Source of the DNA: Scytalidium lignicola
Taxonomy: Eukaryota; Ascomycota; Leotiomycetes
Direction of reading: 5' to 3'
DNA length: 64,000 nucleotides
Assembly: GCA_002812745.2 (NCBI GenBank)
Contig: NCSJ02000027.1
Span: forward strand, 124,001 to 188,000
Under the pieces are notes generated by a model, which saw only the letters and a list, made by a program, of their open reading frames with translations, ran no database searches and was not told where the DNA came from. Numbering within the stretch: the stretch's first letter is position 1; every line of letters starts with the position of its first letter. Shown here in pieces: positions 46,701 through 58,817 of this stretch. Both the position numbers and the translations under genes were made by a program.

Positions 46701-46850
46701 ATGTCTGACCAGTCGCCTAGCACGGTGTTCGGCTGCCTCCTCGATGTATCCGGCTCTATGCGCGAGGCTTTAGACACCGGCCGTTCTGATGAGCATACAA
46801 TCGAGCGCATACGTGCCGTGCTCCGTGCAGCGTTGAAGATTAAACGATGA
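46701..46850 (+). pseudogene. Truncated von Willebrand factor A-domain gene, first 49 codons
   Basis: The frame opens MSDQSPSTVFGCLLDVSGSMREAL, and DVSGSM is the DxSxS metal-binding motif at the start of a vWA domain. It continues as helix ERIRAVLRAALKI and then meets KR-stop, at the border with an AT-rich, N-containing stretch. Intact fungal homologues run on for several hundred residues, so the rest was cut away by an insertion or deletion near 46840. It may be a breakpoint marker. It is unlikely to make a functional protein. Confidence 0.6.
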
Positions 46851-47203
46851 GCAAATCCTGAACCTTTTTCACTTTTTTNACAAGAAATGATAGTTGTCTT
46901 CTAAAAAATATAATAGTAATAAAATTTATAAAAAAAAAAGTGAATGTTGAATGTAATAGTTGAAATATAGTAGATTCTTCCATCTGGTCAGGCCAAAATT
47001 GTCCTGGATAATCTTCAAGTCACAAAGAGCTGAAGGAATTCTTGGTTATGATTTTTTTAATTTGTGTTGGCTGGAGTGGATATTGTAATGCGAGAGGAGG
47101 TTAACTATCCGCTATTTCGCGCCAATCCTCACCTTACTCTGTGTGTGAGCGCAGACCTACAATTCCTAACAGAGCAGAATCGGCATTCTTATATTAATCC
47201 TAA
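46851..47203. repeat. AT-rich insertion remnant after the vWA fragment
   Basis: No gene is supported. An N abuts a T run at 46880, and an A9 run lies near 46932. A short plus-strand frame at 47064-47267 has no family signal. Confidence 0.3.
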
Positions 47204-48422
47204 CGAACCGAGCGTCATAAGTCTGTGTACACCCCTTATTAAATTGATAAATTGCTACTTAATTTGATGTCATCCATCCTTGACGTGCTACAACTTCCCA
47301 TATCCAATGCTTTTGATCTATAATCAATCCATTAATCCATTCCTGATCAAGTGCATTCCATTCTTCTATGATTGCGTTGGCCATTTCGATTTTATTTGTA
47401 GGTTGGATTTTGCGACGGTGAAGCGACTATTTTATAGCTCTCCAACATTTTTCAATTGGATTAAGATCAGGACTTGTAGAAGGGTGATTTAATAGTTGAA
47501 TACCATGTTTCTCTCTGAATATTGCACAAGGATTTGTAATAGACTTATGACCATGAGCAGAGTTGCCATCTTCCATAAATATAAGTGTATATCCAAGTTC
47601 TGAGGTAACTACTCTAAAATCCTCTAGAATAACTTCAATTGCTGGCTCCAGGATTTGATTCAAGTAATCTATTTGTATAAATGCTCCATGTTTGCCATAG
47701 CCATGTATAATAATCAATTCTGATTTATAATTATACCCAATTGCTCCTCAACAATTAACTAGTGTTGTATGTCCTCGATGAAATTGATGTTGAATATAAG
47801 TTGAACAAAATCGATCACCATGTTTGCATGTAACTTTAGTTTTAGAAGAATGATCACCAATCAAAAAAAGTACATTCATCAGAAAAGAGAACTGAAAACC
47901 ATTGTATCGTCCAAAACAAGTATTGTAATCCATATAACCATCGTTGAATAGCTTGTAACTTGGTTAAATATGGCTTTTGGCATGCTATACACCGATAATA
48001 CCCCACTTCCTTCAAACGCCTTTCAATTGTTTGTGCAAAGCATTCAAGGTGTAATTCTGCCTTTAATTGAAAATAATCAAGACATCTATGCTCGTATGAT
48101 AAACAAATATAATTGATAATATCCAAAACAGCTTGTTGAGTGAGTAATCGTGGTTTTCCTATATGAGTAGGTCGTATCCTCTCAGGCGCACCATATTTCA
48201 AAATTCGATTAACCGTTGATCGACCAATCCTATACACTTTTGCAAGTTGTGAAGGACCCTAATTTGCAAGGAATCGAAGCTGTCGGATAGCTTCTTTATG
48301 CTTTGTAAGTATTTCATATCCTAATTCATGCTCTGGCATTGGATTTGGAGGTGTTGTAGGTTCCATTTTGGTGGTGTAATTATTAAGGATGGGGTGTACA
48401 CAGACTTATGACGCTCGGTTCG
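47204..48422 (-). mobile_element. Tc1/mariner-type transposon with terminal inverted repeats
   Basis: The 1.2-kb element is bounded by inverted repeats of about 32 bases, CGAACCGAGCGTCATAAG... at 47204 and its complement ending at 48422. TAA flanks both ends, consistent with the TA-type target choice of the superfamily. It carries one transposase gene on the minus strand. A related, more AT-mutated left end lies at 54223. Confidence 0.85.
47239..48366 (-). pseudogene. DDE_3 transposase of the Tc1/mariner element, inactivated
   Basis: The conceptual product starts MEPTTPPNPMPEHELGYEIL. It has a helix-turn-helix (GPSQLAKVYRIGRSTVNRIL) and the catalytic triad motifs SDECTF, MEDGNSAHGHK and SPDLNPIEKCW. 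Four lesions are visible: TAG after RFLAN (about 48257), a frame change in a seven-T run (47862-47868), TGA where Trp would be expected in VNC-stop-GAIGYN (about 47750), and TAG after CWRAIK (about 47427). The two TAGs could be CAG to TAG, a RIP-type change. The natural end is TAA at 47239-47241. The near-complete structure suggests recent activity of the family. Confidence 0.82.
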
Positions 48423-48702
48423 TAACGCATTATAGAGGAAGTCATTATCATCATAAACCGATAAGCAACTTGAGCCATAATCTGTAAGTGTGGCTAAGCT
48501 AAGTGAGCTCTTGCCACTTCATAAGAGAGAGATATCCCTTTGTGTCCCTTCAGAGATGAATGAAAAAGAAGCTTTAAGGGAAAATTCGTAGACGTTCCTG
48601 ATTCTCTGAGTTCCGTAGATCTCAAACCAACAGCTTTTTCCTTACCACAAAAGTTCCACTACCTGATCCACCAAATCGTGAACCCCACCGGCCTTTCAGA
48701 CG
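48423..48702. other. Gap downstream of the NACHT-ankyrin gene
   Basis: It probably holds the 3' untranslated region of the receptor gene. No gene is seen. Confidence 0.3.
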
Positions 48703-51700
48703 TCACCCATCAGTTTCGGTCTCCTCGACCTCTCCTTCGTACATCCAACCAAAACTAGGATACAGCTTCACAAATCTGACAGTTCTTCCACTCATCACCT
48801 GACCGTGGATTGTAAACTCCGCAACAGTGTCTTCTCCCCCACCGTCAAATAGCGTTACATCCTTCTTCAGGGTACTCAGCGATTTCCTCGCGGCTGTCTC
48901 GACCTTGAACCCTGTGGGTTCTGAGAATTCCTGGCTGAAAAGCTCTGTACGCCCTGTACTATACGTGTAGCTTCCTTCCCACTGTCCGACAAGAGCATTC
49001 ACCCACCACTCTAGATCACGGCTCCCATTGTCTAGTGGAATAGCGGCGTTGCTCTCCTTGCCTGCCGGATCGTACTGTTCATTCTCTATTCCCGAATCGT
49101 CGTCCGCTTCATTGAGTGTGGCATCATCGTCTTTGCCAATGGCGGCATTTTCCTCTTCCACATTGTCGACAGGCGCATCCAAAGCCCCATGAGCAATGAG
49201 CATCCTGGCCAAATCGGTGCGGTTCATTCCTCCGCGATAGCCGGCGTCCTCAAGAGCGGTTAACAAAGCTATTTCACTCCTACCGTCCGCGGAGGGCTGG
49301 CCCTTTTCTAGCATGAGTGCCACGAGCTCGTGCGAGTTCTGGTCGACGGCCATCATGAGCGGCGATGTTGACGATGATTGCTCCGCGGAGCCGATCTGGC
49401 GGTAAACGTCGGCCCCTCGCTGTAGAAGCAACTGGACCATCTCTTGCGACCTATTTGCTATCGCTATTGGTAGTATAGCGTCTGTAACGAGATCTTTTGC
49501 TGCAGGAAAAGATCGCCATACGGAGCCTAGGACCATGGCCTTCTGCGTGTTAGTGCCCCAGGATAGGTTTTTAACCATCTGCTCTTCCGCCTCAGACCAG
49601 ACCACTGCATCAACGGGCACGTTGGTCGAGTCCTTGTCCGAACTCTTAGCTCTCAGTATGTTCTCTGAGAGCTCATCGAAAAGAGCCTTCTGATCCGTCT
49701 TAAGAGTAAGCGCTAAGATGTCTTTCGCGACGTCGATGCTGAGAGTAGATTGAACGAGGGTCTTCAGAAGTGAGTCGGCAAGACTCTCATAGCCACACTC
49801 CACGGCCATAGTGTAGGGTGTTACACCATTATGTTCCTTGCTCGATGGAGAGGCACCGTGAGAAATCAAGAGCTCAGCAACTTCCTTGGAGTTAGCTCGC
49901 GCGGCGTAATGCAATGGTGTCCAGCCGTCCTTGTCCATCAAGTCCACCGCGGTGCTATGCTTTAATAGTAGTAGTGTGATCGGTACTGAGCCAATATGAC
50001 AGGCTACATGCAATGCCGTCGCACCCCAGATGTCTTGATTAGACGGATTTGCATGATATTTAAGCAACAACCGGACTACATCCTCGTTTTCCATTTCTGT
50101 AGCCAGAAATAGCGGCGTTTGCTCGCTGCGCAGTCTCTCGTCCACGTCGACACCCTTTTCAAGGAGGAACTCGATGATATTCAGGTGGTTCTGTATGATC
50201 GCTCCGACCAGTGGCGACCGGCCTGACTTGGTCCTCAAGTTCATGTCGGCTCCAGCTTCGACAAGTTTTCTCACCATGTCAATCTGCCCTAGCTTGCACG
50301 CATAATATAGCGCCGTCTTGCCCTCTCCGTCAACGGTATTCAGATCTCCGCATGCATCAACGAGTTGACTAAAGATGTCGCTTGATCCGAGAAAGACTGC
50401 CGCAATTAGGGGCGTGCCGTACTCCTCACCTTTCTGAGAAGGATCGGCTTTGTGTTCAAGCAAGACTTTCACAGTCGGTCCCTGTCCGTTCAAGATGGCA
50501 GCTTGCAAAGGGCATCCTAGTCCCCCTCCCACAAGGGTGCCGTCGCTGGGCTTGAGATTGATCAAGCGCCTCACAATCTCGATCAGGCCTAGCATTGCGG
50601 CATAATACACTGGAGACGGGCTGATTTCACGTTTTGTACTCGAGGTGGATACCTCCAATTCTTCGTCCTCTGAACTGCTCTCTGAAGCTCCGTCGTCTGA
50701 GCTGTCGTCGAGAGTTTCAGATTCAACCTCTTGCAAGCTCCCGTAGCCACTATCAGTACGTGTACTACCGGCTGGCCGCCGTAAACCCCTGGTTGCATCA
50801 CGCGTCGTCTCTTGCAAATGCCCTTCAAACAGTTCCGCCCAGGTCCTCCAACGTGTCGTGCTAAAGAGTTTCCAGGCAATCTCCGAGGTTTTATGCCTGG
50901 TGTCGCTGGATTGGCCTCGGTAGAAGTGGTCGTGCCAACTGGCGGCCGTGTAGGAAAAGAACGGATAAGTATGAAGGAAATCGGACACGTTGTTGACGTC
51001 GTTTTGTGGCATGCGGTCAAACTCGTCGTAACACATGTATTGGAGACAAAGAGAAGCTATCCAATCGTGCTCGGTGTTCTCAGCCCCAAAGCAAAGCCTT
51101 CGATTTGATGCCATGACACAGAATGCATTTTTCTGCAGGAACTCCTTGACGGAGAAGTGGACAAAGTGAATCGTATGCGATTCCAGCGGCGTGCTCTCGT
51201 CCACTTTGCGCAGCTCAATGAGAGATCCACACGGCATGCGTATATAGTTCTGAACAAAGTCCTCATCCACAGCTCCTTCTGTAAAATCCAAGGGGAGATC
51301 GTCGTGGGGGTATGTCGATGGGGTGTCGTTGAAGGTGACGGCAAGCGCCTCTGTCATTTCGCGCACCGTCAGCGGTCGAACAGCGTAAAGAATCCATTTC
51401 AGGATCACTACCGCTCGATCGGTATTGGGGGCTTTGGGATCGAGAATCTTGTCCAGTTCTGCTTGGTAGGCACCGTATATTTCGCTGGGCGTTGTCTTAA
51501 GCAGTTTGTCGACCTGCTTTTTGGTCGCGCCCTTCTTCACATTCTTGTCGAGAAGAGCAATCCAAAGAAACATGCCCTCGCTTTTTTCAACAGCTTCCTC
51601 CGCCATGACGCTCAACATCTGTTTCTTGCCGAGCTTACTCTCCAAGACAGTCTGCGAGAAGGATGACAAGTCTTGTTTCGTATCATCCTTTGTGACGCCG

Positions 51701-53472
51701 TGATCGATTACATTCAGCGTGTCTGGGTCCCTGGAAGACTCCTTCATGACCGTCTCGATATCAGGTTGATTGCGGCTCACCAACAGGACCCGGATTCCCA
51801 AGCCCCGGATGGTCTCAGTGAGCTTTTCTAAGAAATGGACACGGCAAGACTGCGCATGGTATTTAGATATCTTAGTAGGAGCATCAAGACATTCGTCGTA
51901 TCCGTCAATCACTAGAGTGCAACGGGGCTCTTTGATCATCAACTTGGAGAACAGTGACCAAAGATAATCTTGGTCAGCTTCCGAGGCAATGCATTTGTTG
52001 CTCATCTCTTGCTTCGCCTACTCATCCTCCATGATGGTGTCAACGGCAGCGTCCATCTGGACGACTAGCTGCCCAATCCAGGACTTGAGAATGGCGAATG
52101 GGTGTCTCCTGTCAAGATCTCCTCCAGAACAAAAGAAAAACACGGTTCGGCCGTAGCTGCTATTGTCTCCCTGCATGTGATCAATGACTCTGGCGCACAG
52201 GACGGATTTGCCGAATCCGGCCGGTCCATGAAGCCAGAGAATCTTTGACACCTTGCTGTTGTAATCGGTCCACTCCTGGAATTTGGGATGACCTAGGATC
52301 CAGTCGCACGTGGATCCATGCCGAAGCCTGAGCGCCTCCTTTTGAGCATCATCCGTGGATATTAGTGCTAGCCAGTCTCGGATCTGAACACGTTGGTCAT
52401 GGATGGATTTTTTGGGCTTCATGAGCACTTCCCAAAGTTCTTTTAAAGATGACAGCAGTTCGTCATGACGCTTTGCACTTTTCGTATTGCTGTCTAGTAT
52501 GAAGGTATCAGTCTACCGTCTGTCCTTTGCTTTGGGGACCTTGCTCGTGGATACCTTGCCACTTCGTCTCGTTAGACAAACGATACACGTCGCCAACCAG
52601 AACGGAAACGCTGTCAACGAAGTCTCTGACGGCCCGCTTTAAGCCATGGAATATGCCCTTTACCCATCGAACTACACTGGCGTCAATGCTTGCCGCAAAT
52701 CAATAACGGAATGAGGCACCTTACCACCGGCGTTCTGGTCAAAGAACCGTCTGGCGGTTGCCAGAAACTTCAATACTTTGCCGTATACTTCGACGATTGT
52801 CCTAGAAAGTTCCGTCTGGAGCTGCGTCAGTCCCGACAGAGGCATATCCTTTTCCACCTCAGCGACCTGCACTATAATGCGTGAGACAATTTCGAGCCCA
52901 TCGACCATCTTAGCATAGGCCTCGAAGTCGCTGACAGAAACCTGAACCAACCACCGTCAGCAATTTTCCAGCCACAGAATACCGTAGCGGAAACTTTACC
53001 TCGATTAGAAACTTGACCCCCGCCCAAGGCAAGGCCGCGTGAACGGGATCAAAACTCACGATGGCATCTCCAATTGTCTCGAACCTTCTAACCCAAGACA
53101 CAATCTTCTCCAGCACGTCTCGGAGCTTTACCTCCGTCCCATCGTTCCTTGTGAATAGGATCCATTTCTTCTTCTCGCACTCATTCTTTTTGTTTTCGAG
53201 ATTCAGGGCAAAGACCTTGGCATTGAAGCATCGCGCTTTGTTGAGCCCGAGGGTCGCCTTGTCATTCGCATCATGCTTGCGGCAGGCTTCGTCCCATCGC
53301 CCATACCGTGCACTGTGTGAAATACTTTAGAATCAACTTCCCGGCGAGACACCCGACAGCGAAGTACAGTTGATATGCAAACTTCTTACCTCCGTCTAGC
53401 TTGCATCCGCTGAATGAGCAACCGGGTCAGGGCAACCTGCTCAAAGGATAGCTTATCATCTGGCGCGGCCAT
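48703..53472 (-). pseudogene. NACHT-ankyrin NOD-like receptor with one in-frame TAG
   Basis: Exons 53472-53390, 53312-53000, 52941-52725, 52671-52555 and 52493-48703 join in phase to 1507 codons with the stop. The N-terminal helical domain (about residues 1-250) has the fungal NACHT pattern FDPVHAALPWAGVKFLIE and VSVSDFEAYAKM. The NACHT NTPase has the Walker A GPAGFGKS (333-340) and Walker B CTLVIDGYDECLD (435-447). An acidic serine-rich linker (about 830-860) precedes ankyrin repeats (about 871-1156 and 1251-1351), and the C-terminal domain (about 1406-1498) starts WWVNALVGQWEGSYTY. Codon 402, TAG at 52018-52020, lies between Walker A and Walker B; the frame continues perfectly on both sides. 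Such receptors act in non-self recognition and programmed cell death. It is scored as a pseudogene because of the stop, but readthrough, mRNA editing or a sequence error are open. Confidence 0.82.
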
Positions 53473-54222
53473 TAGGCCAGTCGCTGGATGGTCTTTCGAG
53501 AGACAAATAATCACGAAAGAAACTGGAGAGTCAAGAATGTTCGGTTCATTTGCCGTGGACCGCCAGAGTGAGATGGAAAGAGGGCCAAACCTGGGTCACC
53601 CCGGACTTGTTGGCACTTTATATCCCCAGCCTGAGAAGCCGTGCTAGATGCTTCCACAATATCAACGCCCGAGTAACGTAACGAGCCAAAGACGGCGGAT
53701 TGGCTCCTCCTTTCGTTAGAGCACCGGGATGATGTTCAGCTGGGTGAAGGCTCGCGGTTTGGCTGCAGGAGGCTTTTCATGGTTGGCATGCGCCAACCAA
53801 TTGCATTGCGGCCGTTAGGCCAGGAATGCGCATAACAAGGAGAGCTGGACCACTAAAAACTCAATGTGATGCCGATTAGGATTCGTAAAACCATAGTGCA
53901 GATGCTTCGATTTGCTGTATTTCCTGGTCAGTTGTCAGATTGGGGAAACTCTGTAGTAATTTCTTTTATCAGAATGATCGAGGACACAGGGCTCTTGGAA
54001 AGTTCTGCCTGAAAGCTTCCTATGCCTCAAATTTCTGCCCGAAAGGAGCCTCGGCCTCCTGGAATTGGATGAAGAACGGGGTGGGAATTGGAAGCCAAGG
54101 AGCACGCATGTAATACACTAAAAGGCGAATTGGGTGTTGCTAGTTTTTTAGTTAATTATTTTAACGGGATCCATTTTTAGACACCCTGTGGCTATGTGCC
54201 CGTTGCCTGGTTGTACTCTAAC
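53473..54222. promoter_or_regulatory. Receptor upstream region
   Basis: This 750-base GC-rich stretch should hold the NACHT-ankyrin promoter. The 77-codon plus-strand frame at 53414-53647 has no family signal and overlaps the first exon in antisense. No other gene is seen. Confidence 0.35.
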
Positions 54223-54564
54223 GAACCGGTTACCAAAAGTCTGTGTACCTCCGTACATCCTATTAAATTGATAAATTGCTACTTAATTTGGTGTCATCCA
54301 TCCTCTACGGATCCGTATGTGTTGCAACTTCCCATATCCAATGCTTTTAATCTGCAATTAACCTATTAATCCATTTTTGATCAAATGCATACTATTCTTC
54401 TATTATTATATTGGCTATTTCAATTTTATATGTAAGTTGAATTTTGTGATAATAAAGCGATTATTTTATAACTCTTTAATATTTTTCGATTAAATTAAGA
54501 TCAAGGCTTATAGAAAGGTAATTTAATAGTTGAATACTATATTTCTGTTTGAATATAATATAAG
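54223..54564 (-). mobile_element. Left end of a second Tc1/mariner copy, AT-mutated and truncated
   Basis: From CGAACCGG at 54223 the sequence aligns with 47204-47535: the inverted-repeat end AAGTCTGTGTACC, TTAAATTGATAAATTGCTACTTAATTTG, the CTTCCCATATCCAATGC stretch and the transposase C-terminus. The differences are mostly changes to A or T, as in RIP. It is cut at 54565 by LTR-like sequence starting TGTTACGACTC. Confidence 0.72.
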
Positions 54565-54975
54565 TGTTACGACTCAACCAGGATTACTGAAGGCCTGAGG
54601 CTCGGTAGCTAAGACTACACAGAGAACCTGACGTAATGAACAAGATCACGTGATGATGGATCACGTGATAAGGAAGGACTTAGACCCGGAGGTCCAAAAG
54701 GTCCTAAGGAGCTATAAGACCTAAGAGTCCTAAAGGTTTATAAGGATTTCATAAGTCTATATAAGTTCATAATTAGTCTTAGATAAGAGCTTTATGTTCA
54801 ACTCAATTGACATTCTTATTCATAAGTTTATCATAATAACATTTTGACAATTGATTAAGTGTTGTATTAACCCTTTACCTTGTATACTAATAGTATACCT
54901 AATCTATATAACGATAGAATCCTGTTAGATTATTACACTTTGAGCACCTTTTCTATAAGGTATTATAACTAATAG
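54565..54975. repeat. LTR-like sequence (solo or 5' LTR), related style to the Gypsy LTRs
   Basis: It starts TGTTACGACTCAACC, holds GGACTTAGACCCGGAGGTCC and further GGTCC-type words and a CTATATAAG box (about 54757), and ends with AT-rich sequence near 54975. The start and the GGTCC cluster resemble the LTRs at 31704 and 38520, but the sequence is different. The right boundary is uncertain and no partner LTR was identified. Confidence 0.5.
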
Positions 54976-56929
54976 TTTAGCAAACCCTGACCATATAAAC
55001 GACGATTAGAAGAAAGACGAAGAAACTTACACTTTAAAAGTAAGATAACTTCAGAAGTTCGACAGAACTCAAAACAAGTTCAAGAACTTCACTTTATAAG
55101 TTAACTTGTACATTTATTTCAATCCAAATCAATTCAAAACCAAGGTTGACAAAGTCTGTTAAATCATTTCTTACTTTGAGAAAACTGCTCTTAAATAGAT
55201 TATACTATACTTGAATAATTATATGTTGACAATCAGAAAGGAAGCAACCTGTTAAGACATTATAAAGTCAATCTTTTCTAATATGTTATCTTTTTTTAAT
55301 CAAGTGGAATTAATCTTTAGAGTAATGAATAAAGTAAACAATATGAAACAACACTTATTCTTAAACAAACCTCTTCAGTATTGTGGTAGGAAAACCCCGC
55401 ATTCGCCCGTATAATAGTTAGTCCGCCGCCGAAACTACCGATCATAAATTGGAGTTTCTTACCTTTTTATTAGGGCTAACTTAAATCGAATCACGAGTTA
55501 CTTAAATCGACTCAAAATCGCCGGTGTCGGACACAACCTCAGGCATAACACTACCTTAGCCTCACATACAAATTAGTATGACAACAAGAGATTGCATAAT
55601 GTAATCAATTATACTCTTATNATCTGACAACTTAAGTATAATACTTTATAATCAAAAATAAGTTAATAAGTCTGATAAAAAACTAAAANGAAAAGTGCTT
55701 TTACTATAAAAAAGCTAAATTATAAAGAAGTTGATTATTAAGAAAAATACCTTGAGAAGTATAAAGAATTTGCTAAAAAGTATAACAAAAAGAAGGATAA
55801 AGACTTTAAATCCTCAAAATCCAGTTTAGACTTCAATTCTAACTTAAATATAATTAACCTGAACAAATTTAATTCCCTTATAACTGTAAATCCTAAAAGC
55901 TTCTTTATATTTAACTATAACTACTAGCTTATGGATATAAGCATTACAAACTATATAACAAACTATATATTATAATTTAAGTTAAATTCTTATTAAGAGT
56001 ATTATAATCTAATACTTATAAAAAACAAGAAATGGATTTGCTTAAATTATTAGCTTAAGTATAGTTATACTTAAAACAAAGTTAAATAATAGTTTAATAT
56101 TCACTTTACAACTTTTTAACGTTTATCATATCCTTACTTTCCTAATTAATATTCTTAAAGGAGTAAAGCTTTTAAATTAAAGCAAAGAAGCTTATATAAC
56201 CATAAAAGGCATTTACAATAAGAATATAATTAAATTCAATGTTATGAACATGTTTACAAACAATATATATTTGAAATTAACTAATACCTTAAAAGCTCTC
56301 CTTATAACACTTCTAGCCAAGCAATTTATACTTAGTTTAAATCTTATTTACTAATGTTTTGGCTATGTTAATATTAAAGTGATCAAGAATATTATAAAAG
56401 TTATTATTAAAATCAATAAAGGCTTTATAGAAGTAGTAGAAAAGGAAGAAACCTTTTTGTGTAAAGCTTATGAATATGATTACTCTTAAAAGGATATTTT
56501 TAAGAAGCTTAAAATACAAGTTATAAAGGTTATAAAAGTGCTTAATATTAACATTTTTACAGTTATTCCTCTAAGTTACAATGAATACAATTATGTTATT
56601 ACAATTGTAAATAATATTACAAATGTTACATAAGGTTATACTTACAAGGAGAAGAAAAGAGCTTATGATGTTATTATTTACTATATTGCCTTGATGAAGA
56701 ATTAATATAGAATTATTCTTAAATACTTTTATATTAACAAAGGGAATGAGTTTGATAATAGAAAGCTTGATAAATACATTTAAAAGAATAGTATAGAAGT
56801 TATTATTACTACTTTATATACTTTATATTAAGGAGGATACTCTGAATGTATTGAACATATTGTATTCACATAAATGTATACTATGATGATTATAAACAAT
56901 ATATCACAGTATTTATGGTCAAAGTGTTA
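54976..56929. repeat. AT-rich degenerate repeat DNA with one GC-richer patch
   Basis: No gene is seen. Around 55385-55585 a patch of higher GC (GTAGGAAAACCCCGC, CGCCGGTGTCGGACAC) is embedded in AT-rich DNA. I could not find inverted ends or duplicated flanks for it. The rest is TA-rich with stops in all frames. Confidence 0.45.
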
Positions 56930-58817
56930 ACGTAATTCCTGGTCGGTCGGGCCACCCGGTCGGTCGGGCTACTTTCCCCACCATCTGAATACAAAATACT
57001 AAATACTCAACTACCAATGCCTATATTATAATATATCTAGTTATTAGCTAAATTAGGGCACTTATTCCTTTTATGGCCTACAATTCTACACTCTGAGCAC
57101 TTTGGTAGCCGTCACTTTGGTACTAACAAGTTGCCTTCAGATATTGAAAGATTTAACCTCACTACTCCTTCTTGAGCTATTGTATGTGATTGAAGTGCTT
57201 GCTGGGCCTCCTCTGCTGTTAACAAGCCACTTTGAGGTATTGGCTTTCTAGATCTTTTAGATTTTCGCTGTAAAGATTGAACAGTATCCTTTAATTGTTG
57301 TATTTCTTTGGTCAAAAATATCTTGTTATGTAAGACCTCCTTGAACCTCTTAACCAATTGTTGTAAGGCTACTCTAGTAAGTGTAAAAGGGTTATTCCTA
57401 CATTGTTTGAGCATAGATTGAATCACTTTATATTGCTTTTACAATTGAATTGAATTATAAGGTGTCTTGGAGGCCTAAAGTGTATTAGTAGTACTATGAG
57501 CACTCTTAGAAGGAGTAATAATCTCCTTTACCTCTACATATAATTTAGATAACATACAACTTAGATTGTATGGAATTAACCTTGTTCTTGTAAATCCTTA
57601 ACAAATATTGTTTATTATGAAAGTAACTTAACATACAATTAAATATACATCCAAGAAATCAAACTTATTAATATAGTAAATGTTTTATTGCATTTTACCT
57701 TCTATTATAATATTATATAATCATTTCAAAATAGCAAAACAGCTTACATTTAATAGTTGAAGGATATAAGATGAGTATAAAGGTATACAGACTATAATTA
57801 TCTTGTTCTAAAGGTAATACTAGTTAAACTCAGAGGTTATATAGCTCTTATAGCCATTAAGAATAAGTATATAATATTAACCTTTTATACAAGATTTAGT
57901 ATATGGATTAAAGGTTTTTTGAAGTTATTCAAAGTTAATTTCATTGTTTGTCTAACTATTATTACTTATAATAAGCTTTTAACCTTATAGTAAATTGTTA
58001 TACTACTCTTTAAAAGTTCTTTTATCTTTGAGAATAATTACAAATAGTATTACTTATTTAATAACATTAACTACTTTAATTATAATAACTTACTCTTTAT
58101 TACTAAGTTGTAAAAGTAAAAGTTTGTTAAAACAATCAAAGGATATGACTACTTTAATAATAGTAATTATACTTATAATAAAGTTAATCTTGTCAAAATT
58201 GTAAGTATTCTCATTTAAAATCTTATACTCAACTTTGATTGTTAATACTTGCTTAAACTAGTATTAAATAATCTTTAAATCTTTACATTTAACTTGTTTA
58301 TAGTTGTATTAACATATATATTTGGTTTTGAGGTTAGGATAATACTTTACAAAGTTATTAAACTAATTTTTGCTTACTGAAGATGAAGGAATAAATTTAT
58401 TATACTTAAAAATCAACAAATTAACTATTATTTGTACACTTGAAAGTTTAAGGGGTAATCTATACTTCTTCATAGAGATTATCCATCACTTTAACTATTA
58501 TTCTTCTGTTTAAGTCATTTTAAAGCTTTTGTTGTAAATAGTTGTTATTTAGACTTAGCCTTTTAAACGTACATTAAGTGTTGTACAAGGGACATTGTAA
58601 ATACATATTATACTTTGAACAAACTTGATTTGTTGATTTTTTATTATGTTTATAACTAAAAGGATTCTCCCTTCTTGTTCTGGAGATAGCATTTTAAGCA
58701 TTTTAACATGTTGTGGTTAAATAATAATTGAGTAAAGTTGGTAGTGTTCATAGAATTAGTGTTTTGGTAAGGAAGTGGCCTGACTGACTGAGTAGCCTGA
58801 CTGACCGGGAATTATGT
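56930..58817 (-). mobile_element. Pogo/Fot1-like DNA transposon, second copy, with ~50-bp inverted ends
   Basis: The 1.89-kb element is flanked by TA on both sides (56928-56929 and 58818-58819). Its ends are inverted repeats of about 50 bases, ACGTAATTCCTGGTCGGTCG... and its approximate complement. Each arm repeats GGTCGGTCGGG-type words twice. Size, TA target and a C-terminal zinc knuckle place it with fungal pogo/Fot1 elements. A related copy is at 30589. The DDE catalytic domain is unreadable, so it is inactive. Confidence 0.78.
57070..57426 (-). pseudogene. Pogo-like transposase C-terminal coiled-coil and zinc knuckle
   Basis: The 104-codon minus frame (57426-57112) reads VALQQLVKRFKEVLHNKIFLTKEIQQLKDTVQSLQ, a predicted coiled coil, followed by RKSKRSRKPI and LLTAEEAQQALQSH, as at the C-terminus of fungal pogo/Fot1 transposases. 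Beyond it the DNA encodes CSECRIVGHKRNKC, a C-x2-C-x4-H-x4-C knuckle (about 57067-57107). This part has fewer stops than the rest of the element. Confidence 0.65.

Noticed and set aside
50589..51703. Several 65-170 codon frames antisense or out of frame to the NACHT-ankyrin gene
   Set aside because: They are shadows of a long coding exon with strong codon bias and show no protein family.
52494..52554. A frameshift between the receptor N-terminal region and the NACHT domain
   Set aside because: A 61-base intron with GTATCC donor, ACTGAT branch-like sequence and CTAG acceptor resolves the frame change exactly.
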